Shown piece by piece: positions 1 to 9,025 of a DNA stretch of 64,000 nt. This DNA is from an uncultured Bacilli bacterium (GTDB lineage: Bacteria; Bacillota_I; Bacilli_A; RF39; UBA660), in the NCBI GenBank assembly GCA_934162445.1, contig CAKPIT010000002.1:62001-126000 (forward strand), given 5' to 3'. The translations under genes and the position numbers were made by a program. Numbering within the stretch: position 1 is the stretch's first letter; each line of letters begins with the position of its first letter. The notes beneath the pieces were generated by a model. It did not search any database. It was given only the letters and a program-made list of their open reading frames with translations, and had not been told where the DNA came from.

Positions 1-61
1 AATAGATGGCTTGATAGTGGAGAGGCCAATAATTCTTGAGGGAGGTGCTGAAAATGTCTGA
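1..61 (+). CDS. 3' end of an unidentified upstream gene (partial)
   Basis: One frame is open from the window edge to a TGA at 59-61 and ends in residues GLIVERPIILEGGAENV. It overlaps the rsmI start by a few bases, as tightly packed operon genes often do. In Bacillus the genes before rsmI are yabB (a tRNA methyltransferase) and yazA, so a tail of one of these is possible, but 19 residues are too few to identify it. A second frame stops at 37-39, so the choice of frame is itself uncertain. Confidence 0.4.
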   Translation, partial: IDGLIVERPIILEGGAENV

Positions 62-881
62 TGTTAGTTTATATTTAATTCCTACACCGGTTGGAAATTA
101 TCTTGATATTACACTTAGGGCTATTGACACTTTAAAAATGGTAGATCTTGTTTTATGCGAGGATACAAGGGAAACTTCTAAATTATTATCTAAATATGAT
201 ATAAAGAAAAAATTAGTTAGTTGCCATGAATTTAATGAAAATAGTATGAAAAATAAGGTGTTGGAATATTTAAATCAAGGTCTTAATATTGGCCTTGTAA
301 CTGATCAAGGAACACCATTGATTAGTGATCCGGGTTATAGAGTGGTATCATTTATAGTGGAGCATGGATATAATGTAGTTAGTTTGCCGGGAGCCACGGC
401 TTTTGTACCAGCGTTAACTCTTTCAGCTTTACCAGTAGAGCATTTCCTTTTTTATGGTTTTTTAAATTCTAAGAGTTCGAAACGAAAAAGTGAATTAGCA
501 TCACTTAAGAATTATCCATATACTCTTGTTTTTTATGAGGCTCCTCATCGGTTAGTTACAACACTTAATGATATGAAGGAGATATTAGAAGATAGAAAAA
601 TCTGTGTAGTTAAAGAAATAAGTAAAAAATATGAGACAGTAATTAGAGGTAAAATTAGTGATATTTTGGTGAGTAATTTTGAAATTAAAGGCGAATTTGT
701 TTTAGTTGTTGAGGGTAATTCAACTGATTATGATTATAGTAATTTATCTATTAAAGATCATGTTAATTTATATATTGCTGATGGTATGTTACCTAATGAG
801 GCAATTAAGAAAGTAGCTAAAGAACGTCATGAAGTTAAGTCTTTAATTTATAATGAGTATCATAAGGATGGTGATTGTTAA
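54..881 (+). CDS. rsmI: 16S rRNA C1402 2'-O-ribose methyltransferase RsmI
   Basis: RsmI uses S-adenosylmethionine to methylate the ribose of C1402 in the decoding centre of 16S rRNA. The protein (275 aa) opens with LYLIPTPVGN and has the tetrapyrrole-methylase family signatures LCEDTRETSKLL, TDQGTPLISDPG and LPGATAFVPAL, followed by VFYEAPHRL. Length is normal for the family. An upstream TTG at 36 would add six residues, but the ATG at 54 is preceded at the right distance by a GGGAGG Shine-Dalgarno site at 40-45 and is preferred. The stop codon shares one base with the pth start, so the two are probably translationally coupled. Confidence 0.95.
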   Translation: MSDVSLYLIPTPVGNYLDITLRAIDTLKMVDLVLCEDTRETSKLLSKYDIKKKLVSCHEFNENSMKNKVLEYLNQGLNIGLVTDQGTPLISDPGYRVVSFIVEHGYNVVSLPGATAFVPALTLSALPVEHFLFYGFLNSKSSKRKSELASLKNYPYTLVFYEAPHRLVTTLNDMKEILEDRKICVVKEISKKYETVIRGKISDILVSNFEIKGEFVLVVEGNSTDYDYSNLSIKDHVNLYIADGMLPNEAIKKVAKERHEVKSLIYNEYHKDGDC

Positions 882-1447
882 TGAAATTAGTTGTTGGTTT
901 AGGAAATCCTACAAAACAATATGATAAGACCCGACATAATATGGGATTTATGGTACTTGATCAATATGTTAAACATTTAGGGTTAGACTTAGCTTTTAAG
1001 GAAAAATTTAATGCATTGTATTTGGAGACAATTATTAATAATGAAAAAATTATTTTTGTAAAACCGCTTACTTACATGAATAATTCTGGTTTGGCAGTAG
1101 CTTCATTTGCTAATTTTTATAAAATAGATGCTTCTGATATTTTGGTTATTAGCGATGATTTGGATCTATCTCTTTCTAAATTTAGATTAAGACCTTCTGG
1201 TAGTAGTGGTGGTCATAATGGTCTTAAGAGTATAATAACTTGTTTAAAAACAGATAAATTTAAAAGATTAAGGGTAGGTATTTCTGGTAATAATACTAAT
1301 GATGTAATTGATTATGTTCTTTCTAAGTTTAGTAAGGATGAACTTTTAGAAATTGATAAACTTTATGAAATCCTTATGAATGTTTTGGATGATTATTTTG
1401 TTTTATCTTTTTCTGATTTAATGAGTAAGTATAATAGGAAAGGATAA
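881..1447 (+). CDS. pth: Peptidyl-tRNA hydrolase
   Basis: Pth releases tRNA from peptidyl-tRNAs that drop off the ribosome. The 188-aa product starts MKLVVGLGNPTKQYDKTRHN, with the catalytic His in the TRHNMGF motif near residue 20, and continues with KPLTYMNNSG and SGSSGGHNGLKSI, all family hallmarks. The ATG at 881 overlaps the rsmI stop (TAATG). A TTG six bases upstream is an unlikely start. mfd begins three bases after the stop, so rsmI-pth-mfd read as one operon. The pth-mfd neighbourhood is as in Bacillus, although the fin gene that lies between them there is absent. Confidence 0.96.
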   Translation: MKLVVGLGNPTKQYDKTRHNMGFMVLDQYVKHLGLDLAFKEKFNALYLETIINNEKIIFVKPLTYMNNSGLAVASFANFYKIDASDILVISDDLDLSLSKFRLRPSGSSGGHNGLKSIITCLKTDKFKRLRVGISGNNTNDVIDYVLSKFSKDELLEIDKLYEILMNVLDDYFVLSFSDLMSKYNRKG

Positions 1448-1450
1448 GTT

Positions 1451-4400
1451 ATGAGACTTTTTGATAATTTATTTGATAAGATTTATACTGATGATGTGGC
1501 TCTTACTGGGTTAACTAGTGAACTTTTTTCTTTGTATGTTAATGAGTTGAACAAAAAACGTAATGTTTTAATTGTTACTTCATCACTTATTGAGGCTAAT
1601 AATTTATATCAGAGTATCAGTAATTATACTTCTTCAGTTTTTTTATTTCCAATGGATGATTTTTTGACTAGTGAAGCGATGGCTATAAGTCCTGATTTGA
1701 TGATTACAAGGCTTGAAACTTTGCAATCTGTTGCATCAGTTTCTAATGCTATTATTATTACTAATTTAATGGGATATTTACGTTTTTTACCTACTAAGAA
1801 TGAATATATTAATAGTATTTTATCTTTAACAATTGATGATATAATTGAACCACAAAAGTTAGTTGAAAAATTGTTTAGATTAGGTTATTCAAGAACAACA
1901 TTAGTTACAAAAACTGGTGAAGTGGGGGTAAGAGGATTTGTTATAGATGTTTTTCCAATTGGTGAGGATAATCCAGTTAGAATTGAGTTTTTTGGAGATC
2001 AAATTGAATCAATTCGTTATTTTGATATTACGACACAAAAATCATTAGAAAAAATAAATAAGATATCTATATATCCTTGTACAGAAGTTTTTGCTAGAGA
2101 TAAAGATATTCCTGTTGATAAATTAAAAAGTAAATATTTAAGTGAATATGTAGATGTTACAAATATTACAAATTATCTTTTAAATCCAACAGTTATTTAT
2201 AAAGATAAAGATGCTTTAATTTTAAACTATAAAAACATATGTGAAGATGTTTTAGAGTATAAAAATAGTCAAGATACTACATTTAAAGGAAACTATATGT
2301 TTAGTTTTGATGAAGCTTTAATTCCTGATGCTATTAATTATTTAAGTGTTGACAATTTGGATAATTATATGAAGACGGTGGATTTTGGTAGTAAATCTTT
2401 ACCTTTATTTAATGATAATATTGAAGCTATTACTAAGTTTATTAGAGAAAAACTATATAGCAATTATACGGTTGTTGTGTGTTTAAAGGATTATCAGGCT
2501 ATTAGTTTTCAAAAGAAAATAAATTTACCTTGTGTAGTAACAACTTTTGATGAAGTTTATGATAATAAATTAAATTTGGTATCATTTGAAATGATGGAAG
2601 GATTTAGTTATAGAAATTATATATTTTTAACGGCTAAAGAATTATTTAAATCTCATGATAATGTAAGACGATATAAAACAAGATTTAGGTATACTTCAAA
2701 AATTACGGATTTAAATAAACTTGAAGTGGGAGATTATGTTGTTCATCAGATTCATGGAATAGGTATTTATAACGGATTGAAAACACTTAATCAAAATGGT
2801 TATTTAAAAGATTATATCGAAGTTTTATATCAAGATAATGATAAGTTATATATTCCAGTTGAAAAAATAGATTTTCTTTATAAGTATACGGGTAAGGAAG
2901 GATTTAAACCGGTTATTTCTAAACTTGGTGGTAAAGGTTTTGAAAAGATTAAGAATAGAGTTCGTAATAAGATAGAAGATATGGCTTCTTCTCTTTTAAG
3001 AATGCAAGCTTTAAGAGAACAACAAAAGGGGTTTGCTTTTTCTAAGGATAGTGTTTTACAAAAGCAGTTTGAAGATGATTTTCCATATACGGCTACTGCT
3101 GATCAATTACTTGCTACTAAACAAATAAAGGAGGATATGGAAAAGGCAGTTCCTATGGATAGATTATTAGTTGGGGATGTAGGATTTGGAAAAACGGAAG
3201 TAGCTTTTAGAGCTGCGTTTAAGGCTATTTTGGATAATAAACAGGTATTATTTTTGTGTCCAACAACAATTTTATCAAGTCAACACTATAATAGTGCTCT
3301 TGAACGATTTAAGAATTTTCCAATTAATATTGCTCTTTTAAATAGGTTTACAACGCCTAGTTTAAGAGCTAAGATTTTAGAAGGGTTATCCACAGGAACT
3401 ATTGATATGGTTATTGGAACTCATAGAATTCTTAGTAATGATATTAAACCACATGATTTAGGACTATTAATTATTGATGAAGAGCAACGGTTTGGAGTTA
3501 AACATAAGGAAAAGATTAAAGAATATAAGAGCTCAATTGATGTTTTAACACTTACTGCTACTCCAATTCCACGAACTTTACAAATGTCAATTGTAGGACT
3601 TAGGAGTTTATCACTTATAGAAACTCCACCACTGGAACGATATCCTATTCAAACTTATGTTATTGCTTATAATAAACATTTAATTAAAGAGGCTATTTTA
3701 AAAGAAATGTCTCGTAAAGGTCAAGTTTTTATTTTATATAATAATATAGATAATATTGATTTTTTAATTAAGATGTTAGAAGAGTTAGTTCCGTTAGCAA
3801 GATTTACTTCGGCTCATGGAAGAATGAATAAAAATGAAATTGAAAGTGTGATGGAAAACTTTATTAATTATGAGGCTGATGTTCTTGTTTGCACTACTAT
3901 AATTGAAACTGGTATTGATATACCAAATGTTAATACTTTAATAATTTTAGATGCTGATCACTTTGGTCTTAGTCAGTTGTATCAAATTAGAGGAAGAGTG
4001 GGAAGAAGTAATAAAATTGCTTACTGTTATTTGATGTATCAAGGTCAAAAAGTGTTGACGGAAACGGCTATGAAAAGGTTGGAAGTTATTAAGGAGTTTA
4101 CTGAACTTGGAAGTGGTTTTTCGATTGCTACTCGTGATTTGTCTATAAGAGGAGCAGGGGATATTCTTGGGAGTGAACAGGCTGGTTTTATTGATAGTGT
4201 CGGAATTGATTTATATTTAAAAATGTTAAATGATGAGGTTAGTCGTCTTAAAGGAGAGATACCTAGTGATGATGATGAAGCTTTAAATGATGTTAAAACT
4301 CTTAAAAATATTACTACTCATATTAGTGATGATTATGTTAGTGATAAAGATATTAAAATTATGATTCATCGTATGATTGGGGAAATTGATAGTAAAGAAA

Positions 4401-4732
4401 AACTTTTGGAAGTTAAAAGTAATCTTGAGGATAGATTTGGTAAATTAAATGAAGATATGTTAATTTACATGTATGAAGAATGGTTTGAAAAATTAATTAA
4501 ACAAGTGATGGTTAGTAATGTAAAAGAATCTAAAAATACTATTGAACTTTATTTTAATAGTGAGGTTGTTAAAAATATTAATGTAGAAGAGTTATTTACT
4601 AATGCTTATTTAATAACGCCAATGTTTAGATTTAAGAGTAAAGGGGGAGATTTAACAATTATTTTGGATATTGTTAAATTAGAAAAACATCCAATTTATT
4701 ATTTGGTGGAACTTTTAACGAAGATGGTTTAA
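1451..4732 (+). CDS. mfd: Transcription-repair coupling factor Mfd
   Basis: Mfd is an ATP-driven DNA translocase that removes RNA polymerase stalled at lesions and recruits the UvrA/UvrB excision system; uvrA lies further along in this window. The 1093-aa protein is slightly shorter than the usual 1150 or so. It has the N-terminal UvrB-like modules, an RNA-polymerase interaction (CarD-like) domain around residues 425-475 containing VGDYVVHQIHGIG, Walker A GDVGFGKTE near 575, the DEEQRFGVKHKE box near 676, helicase motif TATPIPRTL, and the C-terminal TRCF/UvrB-binding inhibitory domain. The start is preceded by AAAGGA. Confidence 0.96.
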   Translation: MRLFDNLFDKIYTDDVALTGLTSELFSLYVNELNKKRNVLIVTSSLIEANNLYQSISNYTSSVFLFPMDDFLTSEAMAISPDLMITRLETLQSVASVSNAIIITNLMGYLRFLPTKNEYINSILSLTIDDIIEPQKLVEKLFRLGYSRTTLVTKTGEVGVRGFVIDVFPIGEDNPVRIEFFGDQIESIRYFDITTQKSLEKINKISIYPCTEVFARDKDIPVDKLKSKYLSEYVDVTNITNYLLNPTVIYKDKDALILNYKNICEDVLEYKNSQDTTFKGNYMFSFDEALIPDAINYLSVDNLDNYMKTVDFGSKSLPLFNDNIEAITKFIREKLYSNYTVVVCLKDYQAISFQKKINLPCVVTTFDEVYDNKLNLVSFEMMEGFSYRNYIFLTAKELFKSHDNVRRYKTRFRYTSKITDLNKLEVGDYVVHQIHGIGIYNGLKTLNQNGYLKDYIEVLYQDNDKLYIPVEKIDFLYKYTGKEGFKPVISKLGGKGFEKIKNRVRNKIEDMASSLLRMQALREQQKGFAFSKDSVLQKQFEDDFPYTATADQLLATKQIKEDMEKAVPMDRLLVGDVGFGKTEVAFRAAFKAILDNKQVLFLCPTTILSSQHYNSALERFKNFPINIALLNRFTTPSLRAKILEGLSTGTIDMVIGTHRILSNDIKPHDLGLLIIDEEQRFGVKHKEKIKEYKSSIDVLTLTATPIPRTLQMSIVGLRSLSLIETPPLERYPIQTYVIAYNKHLIKEAILKEMSRKGQVFILYNNIDNIDFLIKMLEELVPLARFTSAHGRMNKNEIESVMENFINYEADVLVCTTIIETGIDIPNVNTLIILDADHFGLSQLYQIRGRVGRSNKIAYCYLMYQGQKVLTETAMKRLEVIKEFTELGSGFSIATRDLSIRGAGDILGSEQAGFIDSVGIDLYLKMLNDEVSRLKGEIPSDDDEALNDVKTLKNITTHISDDYVSDKDIKIMIHRMIGEIDSKEKLLEVKSNLEDRFGKLNEDMLIYMYEEWFEKLIKQVMVSNVKESKNTIELYFNSEVVKNINVEELFTNAYLITPMFRFKSKGGDLTIILDIVKLEKHPIYYLVELLTKMV

Positions 4733-4740
4733 TCTTTAAC

Positions 4741-4769
4741 TTGACTAAATATCTGATAGTTGCTATTCT
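4741..4769 (+). promoter_or_regulatory. Sigma-A-like promoter after mfd
   Basis: TTGACT (4741-4746) and TATTCT (4764-4769) are separated by exactly 17 bases. This gives the following unknown gene its own start of transcription. Confidence 0.5.
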
Positions 4770-4791
4770 TAATTAAGAATTGGAGGAAGTT

Positions 4792-5421
4792 ATGACTGGT
4801 GATGATATTTTAAAACAGCATAAACAAATTTTTGTTGAAGCAAGTCGGGAACTTGTTATAAATAACACTTTGTCTTTAGTAGAGGATGATATAATTAAAG
4901 GTGTTATTACGCCGCCACTTGATACAATGGATTTAATTAAACAGCGAATTTTGAATATAGCTAAAAATAATAAAATAATCTTAAAAACTGATAGTTTTAA
5001 TAAATATTTAAATAATTATAAAAGTAGTTTAAGTGAATATTTTCATGAATTTGGTAAGAAAAGACAAGATTTTATATGTAATTATTTAGATAAATTTGAT
5101 GATGAAAAGCCTCTAAATTTAGTAAAGGGACTAAATAGGGAACTTATTAAGTTTAATAAAGAATTAAAGAAGGAAAGTAAAAACTTTATTGTGGTTAATC
5201 TTGATAAGGAAATAATTAAAAATATAGATAAAATATCTGATGATGGTAATTTAAAATTTAAAAAGGAAGCGTTGAAATATTTACAAAGTCTTTATGTTAA
5301 ACAACTATTGGAGGCTTTGGAAATGAAACTGCTTGTTAAAGATACAATACTTTTAAATAGTTTAAAAGAACAAATTGAAAGGTTTGTTTTTACAAAAGAA
5401 AATTCTCATTTATTTGATTAA
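4792..5421 (+). CDS. Hypothetical cytoplasmic, lysine-rich helical protein
   Basis: I do not recognise this 209-aa product. It has no signal peptide or membrane segment, and is highly charged (many Lys, Asp, Glu and Asn) with predicted long helices. A conserved-looking part is the middle segment HEFGKKRQDFICNYLDKF. A TTG at 4780 would extend it, but GGAGG at 4782-4786 precedes the ATG at 4792 correctly. It lies between mfd and spoVT, which are neighbours in Bacillus, and has its own promoter-like sequence. A role cannot be deduced from position alone. Confidence 0.8.
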   Translation: MTGDDILKQHKQIFVEASRELVINNTLSLVEDDIIKGVITPPLDTMDLIKQRILNIAKNNKIILKTDSFNKYLNNYKSSLSEYFHEFGKKRQDFICNYLDKFDDEKPLNLVKGLNRELIKFNKELKKESKNFIVVNLDKEIIKNIDKISDDGNLKFKKEALKYLQSLYVKQLLEALEMKLLVKDTILLNSLKEQIERFVFTKENSHLFD

Positions 5422-5560
5422 ATGGAGTTTTTTTTAATTGGAAATAATTACCAAGGAAAAATGCTTCGTCTTATGTTTATAATATCAATAGAAGAGTATA
5501 TTGGATGGTATAAAATGGGTAGATATTGGAACAATAAATACTATAAAGGAAGGAGCATGT

Positions 5561-6103
5561 ATGAAAACAACAGGTGTAGTGAGAAAAATAGATGATTTGG
5601 GCAGAATAGTAATACCAAAAGATATTAGAAAAAATCTTAGAATAAGAGATGGTGAATCATTAGAATTTTTTGTTGATCGGGAAACAATAACTTTAAAAAA
5701 ATTTTCTACAAGTGCAAGTTTATGTGATATAGCTCAAGTACTTTCTGATACTATTTATACAACAACGAATAAATGTATTTTTGTTACAGATCGTGATAAG
5801 TTTATTGCTGGATGTGGTGATTTAAAAAAAACTTTTTGTGATTTTAATATTTCGAGTGTTTTAGAAGAAACTTTATTTAATAACGAAAATATAACTAAAC
5901 AGTCTTCTTTTGGGAAAGATTTGGTTACTAATAATCATGTGGAAAATGTGGTATATAAATATATTGTTAGTCATATTTTAGTTGATGGGGTAACGATTGG
6001 TTTAGTATTAATGTTAAATGATACAGGAAAGAATTTTACGGTTGAGGATGAACATTTGATTCAAATAATTGCTAATTTTCTATCAAAATATCTTGAAGAT
6101 TAA
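5561..6103 (+). CDS. spoVT: Stage V sporulation protein T, AbrB-type regulator
   Basis: SpoVT is a forespore DNA-binding regulator that tunes sigma-G-dependent genes in spore formers. The 180-aa product has an N-terminal swapped-hairpin AbrB domain (KTTGVVRKIDDLGRIVIPKD, then NLRIRDGESLEFFVDRE) and a C-terminal GAF-like domain that ends with a long helix. This two-domain build and its length (about 178 aa in Bacillus) separate it from the shorter AbrB/Abh proteins. The upstream in-frame TTG at 5501 adds 20 residues with no homology. The ATG at 5561 has a strong AAGGAAGGAG site before it. It follows mfd with one gene between, as expected from Bacillus synteny. Confidence 0.93.
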   Translation: MKTTGVVRKIDDLGRIVIPKDIRKNLRIRDGESLEFFVDRETITLKKFSTSASLCDIAQVLSDTIYTTTNKCIFVTDRDKFIAGCGDLKKTFCDFNISSVLEETLFNNENITKQSSFGKDLVTNNHVENVVYKYIVSHILVDGVTIGLVLMLNDTGKNFTVEDEHLIQIIANFLSKYLED

Positions 6104-6357
6104 AAAAAGTTATGGTAGACTAATGATGTTTAAATGTTGTGATGGAGAGATTTGTAATAATTCTTTTCTAAAGAGACTTCTTGGTGGTGAAAATAGAAGG
6201 TTAAGGTATTATAAATTATGGCTCTTGAACTTTCATATTGATATGTAAGTATGAACGTTACTAAGCGTTAATTAGATTGAGTGTGCAAGATTTATTGTAA
6301 ATAAAGGTGGTACCGCGGTTTGTAATCGTCCTTTAGTTATAATGAATCTTTTTTTGA
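6104..6357 (+). promoter_or_regulatory. T-box riboswitch leader of metG
   Basis: The leader carries the T-box core GGTGGTACCGCGG (6307-6319), where the uncharged tRNA acceptor end pairs, followed by a CCTTT that can pair with AAAGG (6303-6307) and a T-run at 6349-6355, as in an antiterminator/terminator switch. A six-base pairing of AAAGTT (6107-6112) with AACTTT (6228-6233) can close Stem I. An ATG at 6218-6220 lies on the 3' side of this stem, where the specifier codon is expected, and fits tRNA-Met and the downstream metG. The core is certain; the specifier position is inferred. Confidence 0.88.
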
Positions 6358-6370
6358 GGAGGAGAGAAAT

Positions 6371-7909
6371 ATGGAAAAATTTTATATGACAACTGCTATT
6401 GCATATACTTCAGGGAAACCACATATTGGTAATACTTATGAGATTGTTTTATCTGATGCGATAGCTAGATTTAAAAGAATGAAAGGGTATGATGTATTTT
6501 TTCAAACTGGAACTGATGAACATGGTTTGAAAATTGAGCAAAAGGCTAAGGAGGCTTCCGTTGAACCACAAGAATATGTAGATGAAGTAGCTAGTTCTAT
6601 TAAAAATATTTGGGATTTAATGGGAGCTAGTTATAATCAATTTGTAAGAACTACAGATCCTCATCATGTAGAGATGGTTCAAAAAATTTTTAAAAAGCTT
6701 TATGATCAAGGAGATATTTATAAAGGAACTTATGAGGGATGGTATTGTACGCCTTGTGAATCTTTTTTTACTGATAGTCAACTTGTAGATTCTAAGTGTC
6801 CTGATTGTGGCAGGGAAGTTAGTAAAGAAAAAGAAGAAGCCTACTTTTTTAGAATGAGTAAGTATCAAGATCGTCTTTTAAAATATATTAATGAACATCC
6901 TGATTTTATTCAACCAGAATCAAGAAAAAATGAAATGATTAATAATTTCTTGAAACCGGGGTTACAAGATTTATGTGTAACACGAACAACGTTTAAATGG
7001 AGTATTCCGGTTACTTTTGATCCTAAGCATGTTATTTATGTTTGGATTGATGCTTTAACTAATTACATAACTTTTATTGGTTATGATCCAGATGGATCTA
7101 GTGATTTATTTAAAAAATTGTGGCCAGCAGATTTACATATTATTGGAAAAGATATTTTAAGATTCCATACAATTTATTGGCCAATTATTTTAATGGCTTT
7201 GGATTTACCACTTCCTAAGAAAATATTTGGTCATCCATGGTTACTTACCAATAATGATAAAATGAGTAAGAGCAAGGGAAATGTTATTTATGCAGATTCT
7301 TTAGTTGATTTATTTGGAGTAGATGCTGTTAGATATTATTTACTTAAAGAAATTCCTTATGCCAATGATGGTAATATCAGTTACAGTTTGCTAATTGATG
7401 TTATAAATAATGATTTGGCTAATACTCTTGGTAATTTAGTACAAAGAACAATAAGTATGGCTAATAAGTATTTTAATTCAAAGGTTCATAATACTAAAGT
7501 ATATGAAGATGTTGATACTAAACTTATTGCAAAAATTAATGATTTAGCTTCGAAGATGGAAGAAGCGATGAATGACTTGAAAGTTGCCGATAGTATAGAA
7601 TATGTTTTTGATCTTTTACGTAGTAGTAATAAATATATTGATGAAACAATGCCTTGGGTTCTTGCTAAAGATGCTACTAAAAAAGATAGGTTGGAGTGTG
7701 TTCTTTATAATTTATTGGAAGCAATTAGGGTTTCAGCTCTTAGTTTAGAGTTTGCAATGCCTAGTGCTAGTTCAAAAATATTAGAGCAATTAAACAATAC
7801 TTCTTCTTTACCTAGTTATTTAGACGATAATAATTATGAAGTTTTAACACCAACACCAGTCTTTTTAAGAATTGATAAAGAAAAGTTTATGGCTGATAAT
7901 AATTTGTAA
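6371..7909 (+). CDS. metG: Methionyl-tRNA synthetase
   Basis: MetG charges tRNA-Met. The 512-aa class I enzyme has the HIGH-type motif in KPHIGNTYE near residue 19, a zinc knuckle with two Cys pairs (CTPC at about 127 and CPDC at about 144) in the connective peptide, and KMSKSKGN near 296. It ends soon after the anticodon-binding helical domain and lacks the C-terminal EMAPII-like tRNA-binding domain of the 660-aa Bacillus enzyme. The gene is preceded by a T-box leader, so expression should rise when charged tRNA-Met is scarce. A GGAGGAGAG site precedes the ATG. Confidence 0.97.
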   Translation: MEKFYMTTAIAYTSGKPHIGNTYEIVLSDAIARFKRMKGYDVFFQTGTDEHGLKIEQKAKEASVEPQEYVDEVASSIKNIWDLMGASYNQFVRTTDPHHVEMVQKIFKKLYDQGDIYKGTYEGWYCTPCESFFTDSQLVDSKCPDCGREVSKEKEEAYFFRMSKYQDRLLKYINEHPDFIQPESRKNEMINNFLKPGLQDLCVTRTTFKWSIPVTFDPKHVIYVWIDALTNYITFIGYDPDGSSDLFKKLWPADLHIIGKDILRFHTIYWPIILMALDLPLPKKIFGHPWLLTNNDKMSKSKGNVIYADSLVDLFGVDAVRYYLLKEIPYANDGNISYSLLIDVINNDLANTLGNLVQRTISMANKYFNSKVHNTKVYEDVDTKLIAKINDLASKMEEAMNDLKVADSIEYVFDLLRSSNKYIDETMPWVLAKDATKKDRLECVLYNLLEAIRVSALSLEFAMPSASSKILEQLNNTSSLPSYLDDNNYEVLTPTPVFLRIDKEKFMADNNL

Positions 7910-7935
7910 AATTTAGTGTAAACAGATAATTTAAT

Positions 7936-7966
7936 GGGATTAAAAATGTTTTAATTCCCTTTTTTT
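7936..7966 (+). terminator. Rho-independent terminator of metG
   Basis: GGGATTAAAA pairs with TTTTAATTCCC around a short loop (one bulged T), followed by seven T. Confidence 0.85.
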
Positions 7967-8025
7967 GTGTTATATTTGGAGTGTAGTTTTTAGCAAGTAG
8001 TATTCAGGTTGTAGGAAAGGATAAG

Positions 8026-8208
8026 ATGGTGAAGAATAAAGAAAAATTTGAATTCAATACGTGTGTATTGTACTTGCTGTATGTTTTACTTGCAGTTATG
8101 GTAATACTTGATAAGGATATAATTGATATAGTTTATTTCGGATTAATGTCTATATTATTGGGTAAATTACATTTTATTAGAAGAAAAAAGAAAAGTACTA
8201 AGAAGTAA
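8026..8208 (+). CDS. Small membrane protein of unknown function
   Basis: A 60-aa product with two hydrophobic segments (residues about 12-29 and 33-49) and a strongly basic tail (RRKKKSTKK). AAAGGA precedes the ATG at a good distance, and the gene stands alone between the metG terminator and tatD. No family is recognised. The basic C-terminus and two-helix hairpin suggest an inner-membrane protein with the tail in the cytoplasm. Confidence 0.65.
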   Translation: MVKNKEKFEFNTCVLYLLYVLLAVMVILDKDIIDIVYFGLMSILLGKLHFIRRKKKSTKK

Positions 8209-8254
8209 TAAATAGTGCTTTTCTTGTGTTATAATAAATTTAGGAAGTGAAAAT

Positions 8255-9025
8255 ATGTTAGTAGATACACATTGCCATTTTGAAGATGAGGATTATCAGA
8301 ATCTAGCTAGTATTATTAGTGATAATTTAAAATCTTCAGTTTTAAGGATGGTAGTTTCTTTATGTAGTTTGGAAGACATTAAAAAATATATAGATTTTGA
8401 TTATGATGATATTATATATTTAACAATTGGATATCATCCAGAATATGCATCCTTTATAACTTGTGATGATTTAATTTTTTTGAAAAAAATGTTGAAGAAA
8501 TCAAAAGTTGTTGGAATTGGAGAAATTGGTCTTGATTATCACTATGGCAAAGATAATAAAGATAAACAAATATGGTTATTCGAAGAACAGTTAAAGATTG
8601 CTAGTGAGTTTAATTTACCAGTTGTTATTCATACAAGAGATGCTACTATGGATACTATAAATATTTTAAAGAAGTATAAGATAAGAGGAATAATTCATTG
8701 TTTTAGTGGAAGTTTGGAAGTTGCAAAAGAATATATTAAGATGGGCTTTTATTTAGGAATTGGGGGAGTTGTTACTTTTAAAAATTCTAAATTAAAAGAG
8801 GTTTTAAAAAATATTTCTTTAGATCATATTGTGCTTGAGACGGATAGTCCTTATTTAACGCCTGAACCATATAGGGGAAAGAGAAATTCATCTAAATATT
8901 TAAAAGAAGTATGTTTATTTCTTGCTTCTTTATATGACTCTTCTTATGATGATATTGCAAATATTACTACTAAAAATGCTTATAGTTTATTTGGATTTGA
9001 TTTAAAGGATAAGGAGAATAATTAA
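8255..9025 (+). CDS. tatD: TatD-family metal-dependent hydrolase (DNase)
   Basis: A TIM-barrel amidohydrolase-like nuclease of 256 aa, corresponding to Bacillus YabD. Visible metal ligands are the opening DTHCHFED, GEIGLDYH near residue 90, VIHTRDA near 126, IIHCFSGS near 147 and ETDSPYLTPEP near 200, the standard TatD series. It follows metG and precedes the YabE-like gene, as in Bacillus. The next gene begins at the base directly after its stop, so the two are co-transcribed. TatD proteins act in DNA repair and turnover, but the physiological substrate cannot be read from sequence. Confidence 0.94.
   Translation: MLVDTHCHFEDEDYQNLASIISDNLKSSVLRMVVSLCSLEDIKKYIDFDYDDIIYLTIGYHPEYASFITCDDLIFLKKMLKKSKVVGIGEIGLDYHYGKDNKDKQIWLFEEQLKIASEFNLPVVIHTRDATMDTINILKKYKIRGIIHCFSGSLEVAKEYIKMGFYLGIGGVVTFKNSKLKEVLKNISLDHIVLETDSPYLTPEPYRGKRNSSKYLKEVCLFLASLYDSSYDDIANITTKNAYSLFGFDLKDKENN

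Noticed and set aside
5461..5545. Sigma-G promoter upstream of spoVT
   Set aside because: GTATA-like -35 candidates exist, but no convincing CATNNTA-type -10 at the proper distance was found.
6371..7909. metG as a truncated gene
   Set aside because: The missing C-terminal tRNA-binding domain is absent from many MetG proteins (about 510 aa), so the gene is complete in its form.
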